Position numbers and translations under genes: made by a program | Notes under the pieces: generated by a model | What the model saw: the letters and a program-made list of their open reading frames with translations, nothing else | Databases searched by the model: none | Told to the model about the DNA's origin: nothing | In this document: in pieces, positions 32,549 through 43,480 of the stretch | Layout: each line of letters starts with the position of its first letter | How positions within the stretch are numbered: the stretch's first letter is position 1 | Origin: Ryuthela nishihirai | Lineage: Eukaryota; Arthropoda; Arachnida; Araneae; Heptathelidae | Assembly (NCBI GenBank): GCA_038380435.1 | Contig: JAWZYU010000034.1 | Coordinates: 44,268,901-44,332,900, forward strand | DNA length: 64,000 bases | Direction: 5' to 3'

Positions 32549-32929
32549 AGGGCGGGGATGGCTCAGTCGGTAGCGCGCCAGGCTCGTAATCTGTAGGTCC
32601 CAGGTTCGAGTCCCAGCTCGGTCAGCGTTGAGATTTATCTCCGCAAAATTCCCCGCCCTGCCCACAGTCAGTAGGGGACACCGATGGGCTTGGAAAGGCC
32701 GCCGTCCGTCGGATGGGACGTTAAGCCGTGGCCCCGTGTGCGGGAGAGCCATACCCTGTGCACGTTAAAGAACACGCTGGATGGCCTTGACGAGAGGCTA
32801 CCATCTGTCTCCCAACAGCTGTTCCAGTGGGTCCCCTTCCCCAACCTTCTCTGAGCCTTCGGGGTCCATGACCTGGCCATTTAGCCCATGGTGTGCAAAA
32901 AAGTGCCGCTCAGAGGTAAAACAACCCAA
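32549..32929 (+). repeat. SINE-A, complete, 13-bp target duplication
   Basis: CCTCTATCTACGT at 32536-32548 and 32930-32942 flank a 381-bp element with intact A-box-like (TGGCTCAGTCGGTAG) and B-box-like (GGTTCGAGTCC) sequences. A young copy. Confidence 0.95.
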
Positions 32930-33343
32930 CCTCTATCTACGTGAAAATTCTACTGAATGTATAATCCAGTGCACTCGATACATTTTCTCTGACATTCTTT
33001 TCATGCAGTGAATACACTTTGGTAAAAAATCAGGAGGTTGACCTGCACACCACTATTTCACGCATGAAATGATTTCCTTTATCACTCTCTAACAATTTAC
33101 CACTTAAATCATGCTTTCAGTCTACCAAACGAAAAGAAATCTAGAGGGGCGAGGTCTAGCTAGAAGGTGGATGAGGCATATGCTCACCCCAGCTTTGCAA
33201 TCTTTGCCTGTGTCATTTGCGCTGCGTACGTCCTCACGTTATTCTGATGAAACTTGATGTCCTGCTGATTGAGATCTGGTCTTTTGGTTTTCAGCTATCA
33301 ATTAAGTTTTTCTCCAGGGACAAGTAATATCTTTCTTTGTTGA

Positions 33344-33492
33344 TGGTTGTTCCAAGGAATCGATAAAAAAATTATTCCATTGTTATCCCAGAAGGACGTG
33401 TCCATGACTTCGATGATTTGGAAAGTTTTGGCTTTTTCTTTGCAGGTCATGTCTGATGTTTCGATTCCATGGATTGATGTTTGGTTTGTGGG
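33344..33492. repeat. left copy of a 150-bp direct repeat around SINE-A
   Basis: It runs from TGGTTGTTCCAAGGAATCG to GGTTTGTGGG and matches 34716-34865 with about five differences. It is mariner-relic sequence duplicated on each side of the SINE array. Confidence 0.93.
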
Positions 33493-34715
33493 TTGTTTTA
33501 CCTCTGAGCGGCACTTTTTTGCACACCATGGGCTAAATGGCCAGGTCACAAGGACCCCAACGGCTCAGAGAAGGTTGGGGGAGGGGACCCACTGGAACAG
33601 CTGTTGGGAGACAGATGGTAGCCTCCCGTAAAGGCCATCCAGCGTGTTCTTTAACGTTGGGTTGTTTTACCTCTGAGCGGCACTTTTTTGCACACCATGG
33701 GCTAAATGGCCAGATCACAAGGACCCCAACGGCTCAGAGAAGGTTGGGGGAGGGGACCCACTGGAACAGCTGTTGGGAGACAGATGGTAGCCTCCCGTCA
33801 AGGCCATCCAGCGTGTTCTTTAACGTTGGGTTGTTTTACCTCTGAGCGGCACTTTTTTGCATACCATGGGCTAAATGGTCAGGTCACATGGACCCCAAAG
33901 GCTCAGAGAAGGTTGGGGGAGGGGACCCACTGGAACAGTTGTTGGGAGACAGATGGTAGCCTCCCGTCAAGGCCATCCAGCGTGTTCTTTAACGTTGGGT
34001 TGTTTTACCTCTGAGCGGCACTTTTTTGCACACCATGGGCTAAATGGCCAGGTCACATGGACCCCGAAGGCTCAGAGAAGGTTGGGGGAGGGGACCCACT
34101 GGAACAGCTGTTGGGAGACAGATGGTAGCCTCCCGTCAAGGCCATCCAGCGTGTTCTTTAACGTTGGGTTGTTTTACCTCTGAGCGGCACTTTTTTGCAC
34201 ACCATGGGCTAAATGGTCAGGTCACATGGACCCCGAAGGCTCAGAGAAGGTTGGGGGAGGGGACCCACTGGAACAGCTGTTGGGAGACAGATGGTAGCCT
34301 CTCATCAAGGCCATCCAGCGTGTTCTTTAACGTTGGGTTGTTTTACCTCTGAGCGGCACTTTTTTGCACACCATGGGCTAAATGGCCAGGTCACATGGAC
34401 CCCGAAGGCTCAGAGAAGGTTGGGGGAGAGGACCCACTGGAACAGCTGTTTCGAGACAGATGGTAGCCTCCCATCAAGGCCATCCAGCATGTTCTTTAAC
34501 GTGCATAGGGTATGTCTCTCCCGCACACGGGGCCACTGCTTAACGTCCCGTCCGACGGACGGCGGCCTTTCCAAGCTCATCGGTGTCCCCTACTGACCGT
34601 GGACAGGGCAGGGAATTTTGCGGAGATAAATCTCAACGCTGACCCAGCTGGGACTCGAACCTGGGAACTACAGATTACGAGCCTGGCGCGCTACCGACTG
34701 AGCCACGCCCACCCC
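33493..34715 (-). repeat. SINE-A with six tandem 169-bp units
   Basis: Read on the minus strand, one complete SINE-A head and body is followed by six copies of its 3' part. Each copy starts GTTAAAGAACACGCTGG and ends GTAAAACAACCCAAC, with period 169. The two 3'-most units share GGACCCCAACGG (plus strand), while the four nearest the head share ACATGGACCCC, so the array grew by local steps. The repeated 102-residue ORFs here are artefacts of the repeat. Confidence 0.95.
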
Positions 34716-34865
34716 TGGTTGTTCCAAGGAATCGATAAAAAAAAATATTCCATTGTTATCCCAGAAGGACGTCTCCATGACTTCGATGATTTGGAAAGTT
34801 TTGGCTTTTTCTTTGCAGGTCATGTCTGATGTTTCTATTCCATGGATTGACGTTTGGTTTGTGGG
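34716..34865. repeat. right copy of a 150-bp direct repeat around SINE-A
   Basis: About 97% identical to 33344-33492. This copy continues directly into the rest of mariner relic M3. Confidence 0.93.
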
Positions 34866-35493
34866 TCATAATGAAAAAGCCATGTTTCATCACATGGACG
34901 ACTGGTATTGGCACTAAACATCTGCAGAAGATCACAGATTGCTTTCCTTGTAGCCATCATCTCTCGTGTGAGCAGCTTAGGCAGCCATCGAGAACAGATT
35001 TTTCTGTACCCCATTCGAGATGATCATGATCACAACACTACCTTTCGCTATTTCCACAGCGTCCATCAGTTGCCTCGTGGTTATGTCCTGTCGTTGCCTA
35101 TCATTTAGAATGAGCTGATCAATGAATTGTTCGTTTTCACTGTTTATGAGACTTTGGCTCTTGGTTTGTCCTTGATGTCGAAATCACCATTCTGGAACTG
35201 TAGGAGCTAGCTCTGAACATTTTGCCTCGATCAATTGTCCGGTCCCAATAGACTGTCAGTAGTTTTCGATGAATTGATATGGCCGAATGATTTGAACAGG
35301 AATTCAGTCGCCTACCATTGACTGATATGACACTTTGTGCATTCATATCTTCCTACCTATGAAGAAAAGATAAAATTATTTTCAGTGTGGTATAAGGCAT
35401 TTAGTAGTACAAAAAGTAATTATCATTAACTCTCCCCTCTCTCACACATGCGTGAGTGTGACTGCTCTACATATTGACCGTCCTTCGTACAAT

Positions 35494-36195
35494 TGGAGCG
35501 GGGCTGGCTCAGTCAGTAGCGTGCAGCCTCGTAATCTGCAGTTCTCGGGTTCTATTCCCAGCTGGGTCAGCGTTGAGACTTGTCTCCGCAAAACTCCCCG
35601 CCCGGCCCACGGTCAGTATGGGACACCGATGGGCTTGGAAAGGCCGCTGCCCATCGGATGGGACGTTAAGCCGTGGCCCCTTGTGCGGGAGAGCCATACC
35701 CTGTGCACATTAAAGAACACTGAATGGCCTTGATGGGAGGCTACTATCTGTCTCCCAACAGCTATTCCAGTGGGTCCCCTCCCAAAAACTTCTCTGAGCA
35801 CTCAGGGTGAGAGCCATACCCTGTGCACGTTAAAGAACACTGGCCTTGACGGGAGGTTACCATCTGTCTCCCAACAGCTATTCCAGTGTCTCCTCCCCCA
35901 ACCTTCTCTGAGCCTTCTGGGATATCAGAGAAATCCCAGAAGCCTTGTGACCCGGACATTTAGCCCATAGTGTACAAAAAAGTGCTGCTCAGAGGTAAAA
36001 CAACCCAACCCTCCCCCTAACCTCTGAGCCCTCGGGGTGAGAGCCATACCTTGTGCACGTTAAAGAACATACTGGATGGCCTTGACGGGAAGCTACCATC
36101 TGTCTCCCAACAGCTGTTCCAGTGGTCTCCTCCCCCAACCTTCTCTGAGCCTTCGAGGTCTTTGTGACCTGGCCATTTAGCCCATGGTGTGCAAA
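35494..36195 (+). repeat. SINE-A with about 148-bp tandem units, split by RTE
   Basis: A complete head and body is followed by two further partial units that restart at GAGAGCCATACCCTGTGCAC after CTCAGGGT or CTCGGGGT, a different junction from the 169-bp arrays. CCTTCGTACAAT flanks the whole at 35482-35493 and 38094-38105. The element is cut at TGTGCAAA by the RTE copy 36196-38077, with eight bases resuming at 38086. Confidence 0.9.
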
Positions 36196-38077
36196 CAGGA
36201 ATGTCCTTAATCAGTACCCTACTAGTCCTAATAGAAAGGATTACAGAGAGCTTAATAAACGTGTAAAGGATCAGTTAGCTACTGATAAAAATCTTTGGCT
36301 TGATAGCTTGGCTGACAAAGCTGAGGAAGCAGTTAGGCAGCACAACAGCAGAGAGCTGTACCAGATAGTTAATGTTTTAGGTGGTAGAAAACGGACAGAC
36401 ACAGGGATTGAAGGATAAACAAGGTAAGGTTATAGAAGGTGAGGATTCTGTCATGGCTAGGTGGGCTGAGCATTTCAGTGATGTTCTAAACAATGTGGTT
36501 AGTTCTACTCCCATTGTTTGTAATGATGATAGATGCATTGGCAGCTTTAATGTTGGCCCTATAACACAATCTGAAGTTAGTTTGGCTATTTCTAAACTTA
36601 AACTTCATAAATCCCCAGGGGTAGATGAAATTACTACAGAAATGCTCAGAGCTGGGAATGTTTTGGTTACCACTTGGATGACTGAAATTTTGAATAACTT
36701 TTATGATAAAGGCATGGTTCCTAAAGATTTTACCAGGGCTATTATTATCCCTATTTTCAAAAAAGGTGATCGCCGTTCTTGTGATAACTATAGGGGTATC
36801 AACCTACTCTCTGTTCCAGGTAAAGTTCTTTCCATGATTGTGCTTAATAGAATTAAGAATCTGGTTGACAGGCAATTGCGTGATGAGCAATGTGGATTCA
36901 GAAGTGGTAGGGGATGTGTGGATCAGATATTATCACTTAGGCAGATTCTTGAGAAATGTTTAGAATTTCAGAAACCTTTGGTTGCTAGCTTTGTTGATTT
37001 CAAAAAGGCTTTCGACTCTGTTGATCGTCATAATTTGTGGTTGATTGTGAGATCATATGGTATACCAGACAAGTTAGTTAACATTATGAAAGCTCTCTAT
37101 AATAACACTGAGTCGTGTGTGAGAGTTGGTAAGTCTTGTAGCAATTGGTTTAGCATTACCTCTGGTGTTCGACAAGGGTGCATTTTGTCTCCTTTTCTCT
37201 TTAGTTTGGTTGTTGATTATGTTATGCGAAATTCACTTCGAGGGAAAGATTTTGGCCTTAAATGGGCTGGAGATACGAAAATTTCTGATTTAGATTATGC
37301 TGATGATTTAGCCCTTTTGGCAAATGATGTTGATGAGATGAACTCTTTCATTCGAGCTGTTGATGAGACTGGTAGTAGAGTAGGTTTGGTTATAAACAGA
37401 GAGAAAACTAAAGTGATGAAAATTGGTCAGGCAGGTTGTGATTCGGTTAATCTGAATGGTTGCAGTCTTGAGCAGGTGTCACAGTTTAATTACCTTGGGA
37501 GCTATGTAACTGATACTGGTGATGTGCGGCATGAGATTAACAGACGAATAGGTATTGCTGCCGGGACTTTTAAGAATCTATGGAGATTGTGGAGAAATAG
37601 GCGTATACACCTAAAGACTAAAATTAGACTGTATAATAGTTTGGTTCTTTCTAGGGTTAGTTATGGTAGTGAAACTTGGACGCTGTGTAAACAAGATAAC
37701 AGGAAACTAGATGCTTTTGATTCTAGATGCTACGCAGTATCTTGGGTAGGTGGTTTAACTTTGTAACTAATGATGAGGTTAGGCAAAGGAGTCTGCAACC
37801 TCCTTTAAGCAGCATATTGTGCAGAGAGAGACTCCGCTGGTTTGGCCATGTTGCCCGTATGGATAATTATAGATTGGCGAATAGGGTTATGAACAGTGTG
37901 CCTAGAGGCCTCGGAAGGAGGGGGAGACCTAGGATGCGATGGGCTGACAATGTCAAACAGGACCTTGTTAGAATTGGTGTGCAGTGGCCAGATGTAGCTC
38001 AGGACAGATATGCTTGGAGAATTAAACTGCGTGGTCTGGTTGGACCTCCGTAGCCCATGGCTGCTTGAGGATGATGA
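36196..38077 (+). mobile_element. RTE LINE copy B, 5'-truncated, inside SINE-A
   Basis: TGTGCAAA at 36188-36195 and 38078-38085 is the target duplication. The copy begins at the sequence corresponding to about residue 376 of the intact RTE protein and ends GCTTGAGGATGATGA, the family 3' end. It contains the whole RT domain. Confidence 0.93.
36199..38053 (+). pseudogene. RTE reverse transcriptase, two frameshifts
   Basis: It is collinear with residues 376-1002 of the ORF at 3148-6156 and retains DFKKAFDSVD, SGVRQGCILSP and YADD. A small deletion near 36400 and another near 37735 (within CLRIILGIRWF) shift the frame, leaving a central 461-codon open stretch and a 108-codon end. The endonuclease domain is missing. 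Confidence 0.92.
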
Positions 38078-38376
38078 TGTGCAAAACCCCAACCCTTCGT
38101 ACAATCCACAGTGGACAATGGAATTCTGTGTTGATTACTGGAAATGGCTTTCTTTGGGATATCAGGAATAGGTTTTCGTCTTTGGCAATAAATCTCTTTT
38201 TTTGTGTTTCCACTTAACCATTTTCGGTAACAAATATATTTTTAGAAAAAAAAAGTAATAGAAATACACGGTGATAATTGAATTATTACAATTTACTCTA
38301 TTTTAAAATACGCATTTTAAGGGGGAAATGTGACTAAAGGTAAATAAAAGATCTCTATCAATTCTATCTCAATTTC

Positions 38377-38761
38377 GGGGCGGGGGTGGCTCAGTCGGTA
38401 GCGCGCCAGGCTCGTAATCTGTAGTTCCCAGGTTCGAGTCCCAGCTGGGTCAGCGTTGAGATTTATCTCCGCAAAATTCTCCGCCCTGCCCACGGTCGGT
38501 AGGGGACACCGATGGGCTTGGAAAGGCCGCCGTCCGTCCGATGGGACGTTAAGCCGTGGCTCTGTGTGCGGGAGAGCCATACCCTGTGCACGTGAAAGAA
38601 CACGCTGGATGGCCTTGACGGGAGGCTACCATCTGTCTCCCAACAGCTGTTCCAGTGGGTCCCCTCCCCCAACCTTCTCTGAGCCTTCGGGGTCCATGTG
38701 ACCTGGCCATTTAGCCCATGGTGTGCAAAAAAGTGCCGCTCAGAGGTAAAACAACCCAACC
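38377..38761 (+). repeat. SINE-A, complete, 13-bp target duplication
   Basis: CTATCTCAATTTC at 38364-38376 and 38762-38774 flank a 385-bp element starting GGGGCGGGGGTGGCTCAGTC. One of the youngest-looking copies; its length defines the unit family size. Confidence 0.96.
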
Positions 38762-38964
38762 CTATCTCAATTTCGATTTTCAACAATATTCTTTCAGTAC
38801 TTAACGACTTATATAAAAATTTGAGCATTTAACAGCAATGATAGATAATAATTTACCTTTGAAATTAATTGAAAATGAAATAGAAGCATTATTTTAAACC
38901 ATTTCATAAATGGCTTCATGTTTTAAAAATAAACAATCACAGGTATTCACTTGGTGATATATCT

Positions 38965-39040
38965 TGAATGAATATAGAGGGAAAATTGTCATTAGCCGCG
39001 TGGGATCCGAACCCACGACCGCCTGATATCAGGAGGCGAT
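38965..39040 (-). repeat. SINE-C fragment, left of an inverted pair
   Basis: The minus strand reads GGCGGTCGTGGGTTCGGATC then CCACGCGGCTAATGACAATT, a tRNA T-arm-like block followed by the SINE-C tail. It faces the copy at 39528. Confidence 0.65.
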
Positions 39041-39177
39041 TGTTTATTATTTCAACATGAATCCTTACATGTGATTAAAAAAGCATAGACAAGACGTTGG
39101 CTAAAAAAAAACACCATGCTTCGACCTTTGATGTTGACTGGTAGTGTGCACTAACGTGGAAAGTGTCTTTCAAATCA

Positions 39178-39462
39178 TTCCCTGCCCTGCCCTTGGTCTG
39201 TAGGAGAGACTGATGGGATTGGAAAGACCGCCGTCTGTCGGATGGGAGGTTAAGCCGTGGCTCTGTGTGTGGAAGAGCCATACCATGTGCACGTTAAAGA
39301 ACACGCTGGATGACTTTGACGGGAGGCTTCCATCTATCCTAACAGCTGTCCAGCGAGTCGTCCCCCCAACAAATATTTGAGCCCATGGGATCCTTGTGAC
39401 CTGGCTATTAAGCCCATTGTGTGCAAAACAATGCCGCTCAGAGGTAAAGCCACCCAACCCTT
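39178..39462 (+). repeat. SINE-A, 5'-truncated
   Basis: It starts at CCCTGCCCTGCCCTTGGTCT and runs to AGGTAAAGCCACCCAACCC. The head is missing; divergence is moderate. Confidence 0.85.
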
Positions 39463-39527
39463 TCAGAGCAGAGTCTTCAATTAGATAATTTCCAATCACT
39501 AACTCCGTCGTGTGATGCATAAAGCCA

Positions 39528-39645
39528 CCAATAGAGGAGGATTGTTCGGTGGTCAGAGCATCTGACATGTTATCAGGAGGTCATGGGATACGAATCCCAC
39601 CTGGCTAATAACAATGTTTCCTCTGTATTCAATGTATTTGCAAAA
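39528..39645 (+). repeat. SINE-C, right of an inverted pair
   Basis: GGTGGTCAGAGCATCTGACA, ACGAATCCCACCTGGC and TAACAATGTTTCCTCTG match the 20.9 kb SINE-C in the same order. Confidence 0.65.
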
Positions 39646-40042
39646 CGTGTGGAAATAATACCTTGAACATTCGTTAATTTTTTTTTATAAATTTCTTAAA
39701 ATACATTACTGCGTTTAAATGTTTAAACCGTGAAAATGTTTGACCGTCTGTTTAAAAACGTGAAAGAATATTGTTGAAATATCGAGATTTAGATTGATTT
39801 GATCGAGATATTTAAATTATCCTAAGTCAAATTTTCTGATAAAACGCTTAGGTTAGAAGTTTTAGATCTTCGAAATCAACCCCCCCCCCCCCCCATTGAC
39901 AAAACAGGGATGGAGTGGTCATAATTCAATGAGCAGTGAGTATAATTCTTCCAATTTCATCAATATTTCGAACAGTATCAACATTAATATCTGTATCAAC
40001 TTCTGACACAATGCTGAACAGCAGTTGTGTTGCAGTCTGGTA

Positions 40043-40221
40043 CAGTCGCTCAAAAAAATATCCGAACACTATGGTTGATTACAGAATTCAGGAATCTCAG
40101 ATCTGGCAATCTTCGTGTACGAAGGTTGCCAGATCACTAATTTCTAAAAATATAGTTGCCAGATATTTTTCCTGAATTCTGTAATCAACCACAGTGTTTG
40201 GATATTTTTTTTGAGCGACTG
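40043..40221. mobile_element. TA-flanked hairpin MITE, family 2
   Basis: Inverted arms of about 50 bases start CAGTCGCTCAAAAAAATATC and include TGATTACAGAATTCAGGAA. TA flanks both ends. A shorter relative lies at 54391-54538. The central part also folds on GATCTGGCAA/TTGCCAGATC. Confidence 0.88.
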
Positions 40222-40804
40222 TACATACCCTACTCGTTATGTAGCGCGAGAGTAAAGGACTACCGAGTTCCTTAAAAATGTGTTTCACTCCTCTTATTAT
40301 CATCATTATTATCTCGTAGTCCATAAAAATTGCTGGAAAAACATCGTTCCGACTCATAATTCGTCAATGACCTCCTCCCTGGAGTGAACACATATTCCTT
40401 ACTTGTCAAGTGACTTGTTTATTGCCACGTGTGGGATGGGCTTTCTGCCAAAATAACTCAAGAAACGTGATAACACATTAACGAAACTTCATGGTAATCG
40501 AAGCTTCATTATGCTTTGCTGTCATTCCGAACTAGATTTCGTGCTTAGAATTTAGTGCATTTTTTTAGCAATGGCAAAAAGAATGAGGTTGTTGTGCAAA
40601 ATACTCGTCTAGTAAAATGGAGGAGTAAATGATAGAAATGTTTATGTTTTAACGGCTATGCTGATACCAGAAACAGAAGCTCAAAATATTCAGGTAGGTA
40701 AATCGTTTGACAAAATAGTAGGTTCTTGAGTATCATGAAACTATATTAGAACGAAAAGTGCAGGGTTGCCAACGGACCGGAAAAATAATTTGTAGTGTTT
40801 TCAT

Positions 40805-41010
40805 AAGGTGGCCGAGTGGTTAGCATGCTTGGCTACTGACGCACAAAAGGACTCGAGTTCGAACTCCGGATAAGGCATGGATGTTTTCTTGTATTTTTGT
40901 TTTTGTTCCGCTGAAGTCTCATCTTCCTCACAGATCTTTCCTACGGCATGTTAAACTTACAAGCTCCTGCCAAACCTCTATGGCAAGCGACTGCTTGAAG
41001 GGGAATTTTT
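40805..41010 (+). repeat. SINE-B, diverged
   Basis: GGTGGCCGAGTGGTTAGCAT head, GAGTTCGAACTCCGG, extra T-rich bases in the body, and GGCAAGCGACTGCTTGAAGG end. Confidence 0.8.
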
Positions 41011-41117
41011 AGTAAAGGTTTCTTTCTTATCGTGAACACAGCATCATTGTCGTTTGCGGTTTAAATTTGTGTAGTAACAACTATAAAGAAAATTAATATT
41101 TAAAACATGAGGTAGAT

Positions 41118-41497
41118 GGGTTGGATTGTTTTACCTCTGAGCGGCACTTTTTTGCACACCATGGGCTAGGTCACAAGGACCCTGAAGGCTCAGAGAAGGT
41201 TGGGGTAGGGAACCCACTGGAACACCTGTTGGGAGACAGATGGTAGCCTCCCGTCAAGGTCATCCAGCGTGTTCTTTAACGTGCACAGGGTATGGTTCTC
41301 CCGCACACGGGGCCACGGCTTAACGTCCCATCCGACGGACGGCGGCCTTTTCAAGCCCATCGGTGTCCCCTACTGACCGTGGGCAGGGCGGGGAAATTTT
41401 GCGGAGATAAATCTCAACGCTGACCCAGCTGGGACTCGAACCTGGGAACTACAGATTACGAGCTTGGCGCGCTACCGACTGAGCCACCCCCGCCCCA
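41118..41497 (-). repeat. SINE-A, complete
   Basis: Minus-strand copy from head GGGGCGGGGGTGGCTCAGTC (at 41497) to tail AACAATCCAACCC. An 8-base gap is seen near the tail (CCTAGCCCATGG). Confidence 0.93.
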
Positions 41498-41752
41498 GGG
41501 CTTAATGGCGAGTTCACAAGAACCCTGAAGGCTCAGAGAAGGTTGGGGAGAGGGGGCCAACTGGAGACCTGTTAAGAGACAGATGACAACCTCCCGTCAA
41601 GGCCATCCAGTGTATTTTTAAAGTGCACATGGTATAGCTCTCTCGCACCCAGGTCCATGACTTAATGTTCTGTCCGACGGATGACAGACTTTCCAAGCCC
41701 ATCGGTGTTTCCTACTGACCGAGGGCAGGACATGGAGTTTTGCTGTGATCCC
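41498..41752 (-). repeat. SINE-A, older partial copy
   Basis: It abuts the previous copy and covers the body from TCCTGCCCTCGGTCAG to GGCCAT; the head and the tail are missing. The younger copy may have inserted at its GGGCT site. Confidence 0.75.
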
Positions 41753-42033
41753 CTTATGCTATACATGAGTGGCTTATTCAGCGGCTTTTTAGCTCCTTAT
41801 TTCATGAGTTCCATGTCTACAAGGCTTATCCTGTAATTTTTTACTACTGATTTATTAATTTAACGCCCTGAGCGTGAGTGACAAATATTAATTCCATCTC
41901 TAATGAGCAACAGATTTGTCCACTTCCCGGATAGATGGCGCCACTGTGCGTGCCTCATCCGTCCATCGGATGAGTCCTTGTGTACTGTAAGAAACAGGCT
42001 TAATGGGGTAGTCATTTATCTATCTCTTGTCCA

Positions 42034-42680
42034 GGAGCGGGGGTTGGCTCAGTCGGTAGTGCAACAGGCTGGTAACCGGCTCGTAATCTGTAGTTCCCAG
42101 GTTCGCGTCCCACTTGTGCGAGCATTGAGATTTATCTCTGCTAAAGCCCCACCTGGCCCTCAGTCGGAAAAGAGACCCCAATGGCTGTGGTCCATCGGTT
42201 GGTATGCAAAACCATGGCCCCATGTGCTATACTCTCTGCACATTAAAACACGCTGGATGCCCTTGACAGAAGGCTTCAATCTGTCTCATAACAGCTGTCT
42301 AGTTGGTTCTTTTCATTTCCCAACGTTCTACGAGCTCTTGGGGTCCTTGTGATCTGGTCATTTAACTCAATGTGCGCGAAAAGCTCTTGGGGTCCTTGTG
42401 ACCTGGTCATTTAACTCAATATGCGCAAAAAAGCTCCGCTCAGAAGGGTCCTCGTGACCTGGTCATTTAACTCAATGTGCACAAAAAACTCCGCTCAGAG
42501 GGGTCCTTGTGACCTGGTCATTTAACTCAATGTGCACAAAAAAGCACCGCTCAGAAGGGTCCTTGTGACCTGGTCGTTTAACTCAATGTGCACAAAAAAA
42601 CTCTGCTTAGAGGGGTCCTTGTGACCTGGTCATTTAACTCAATGTGCGCAAAAAAGCTCCGCTCAGAGGTAAAACAACCA
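42034..42680 (+). repeat. SINE-A with six 56-bp tandem units near its 3' end
   Basis: A complete but diverged head and body is followed by six copies of GGGTCCTTGTGACCTGGTCA + TTTAACTCAATGTGC + AAAAAGCTCCGCTCAG, at a spacing of 51 to 58 bases (42335-42672). The family tail AGGTAAAACAACC occurs once at the end. Confidence 0.88.
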
Positions 42681-42867
42681 ATTCCCCAGTACATCCATTT
42701 TCCTTACCCAGTTCTGAGCTTTTGGGATTCTTGTAACCTGCCGTAATAACGCCCCAAAGCGTTAAAAAAAAAAACTCTAGAAATAATCCAACCCAATCTA
42801 ACAAGAAGTTATATTTCGTCACTGATGAGTCCAAAGCCATTGCTTGTTTTGGTATTTTCCGAAAAAC

Positions 42868-42918
42868 TATCCGAATCAGTTTGGAATGGGAACAACCCAT
42901 TCCCAACTGATTCGGATA
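42868..42918. repeat. inverted repeat with 22-base arms
   Basis: ATCCGAATCAGTTTGGAATG and CATTCCCAACTGATTCGGAT face each other across a few bases. The owner element is unknown. Confidence 0.7.
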
Positions 42919-43480
42919 ACCGACTTTTGAGTTTCGACTCTTAAGCCTGTAACGTCTTAACGTGTCAGAAGCAAAACCTTGCCCAAAGGTCTCTGCTGAA
43001 TTGCAAGTGAATCCGTTGGCATTCTTGGCAGCTTTGTCAATGCCAGTGTCAGCGGAATAGCGATTCTACGTTTGGTCTGTGGCGTGACCAGTCATCGCCA
43101 ACGCTTCAAACAGTTTTTCTTCTCTGCTTGATGCAGAAGATGGAAGAGGAGCAACTACACGGATCATCCATCACCATTACGTCTCTATCACGTCAGACTG
43201 AGCCATAGTAAGTGAGTACTGCTGAATTGTTTCTTTAGAAAATGGGATTTTCAATATTTTAACACCGTACCATTCAAGATCTAACTTCGCATTTTCTTTT
43301 GTCACTGATAACTCGCTTATGGCAAACGTGTGCTGCTCATTTCAGGGGCGGATCTGGTAATTCTGGGGACCGGGACACCTCTTGTAGTCAGAAATGAATC
43401 GTAAATAAATTAGTAAAATAATGAATAACATTAATAATAATTTACCATAGGGAATAGAGATGAGCTATGATAAATAATCA
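42919..43480. other. intergenic, nothing identified
   Basis: More GC-rich and CpG-containing than its surroundings. No ORF of note. It might be a decayed transposon, but no family was recognised. Confidence 0.4.

Larger units (their letters stand above)
33000..35346 (-). pseudogene. mariner transposase relic M3, split by a SINE-A array
   Basis: On the minus strand fragments read ATRKAICDLLQ, TWLFHYDPQTKRQSME, SDMTCKEKAKTFQIIEVM and SFWDNNGIIF, matching the mariner region around the first catalytic Asp, then degraded sequence towards 33000. The N-terminal part near 35346 starts MNAQSVISVNG. A six-unit SINE-A at 33493-34715 interrupts it, with 150 bp of mariner sequence present on both sides. 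Many stops. Confidence 0.7.

Noticed and set aside
33537..34596. Row of overlapping ORFs of about 102 residues, nearly identical to each other
   Set aside because: They follow the 169-bp SINE repeat; 169 is not a multiple of three so the frame shifts each unit. They are by-products of the repeat, as are those at 46410-47469.
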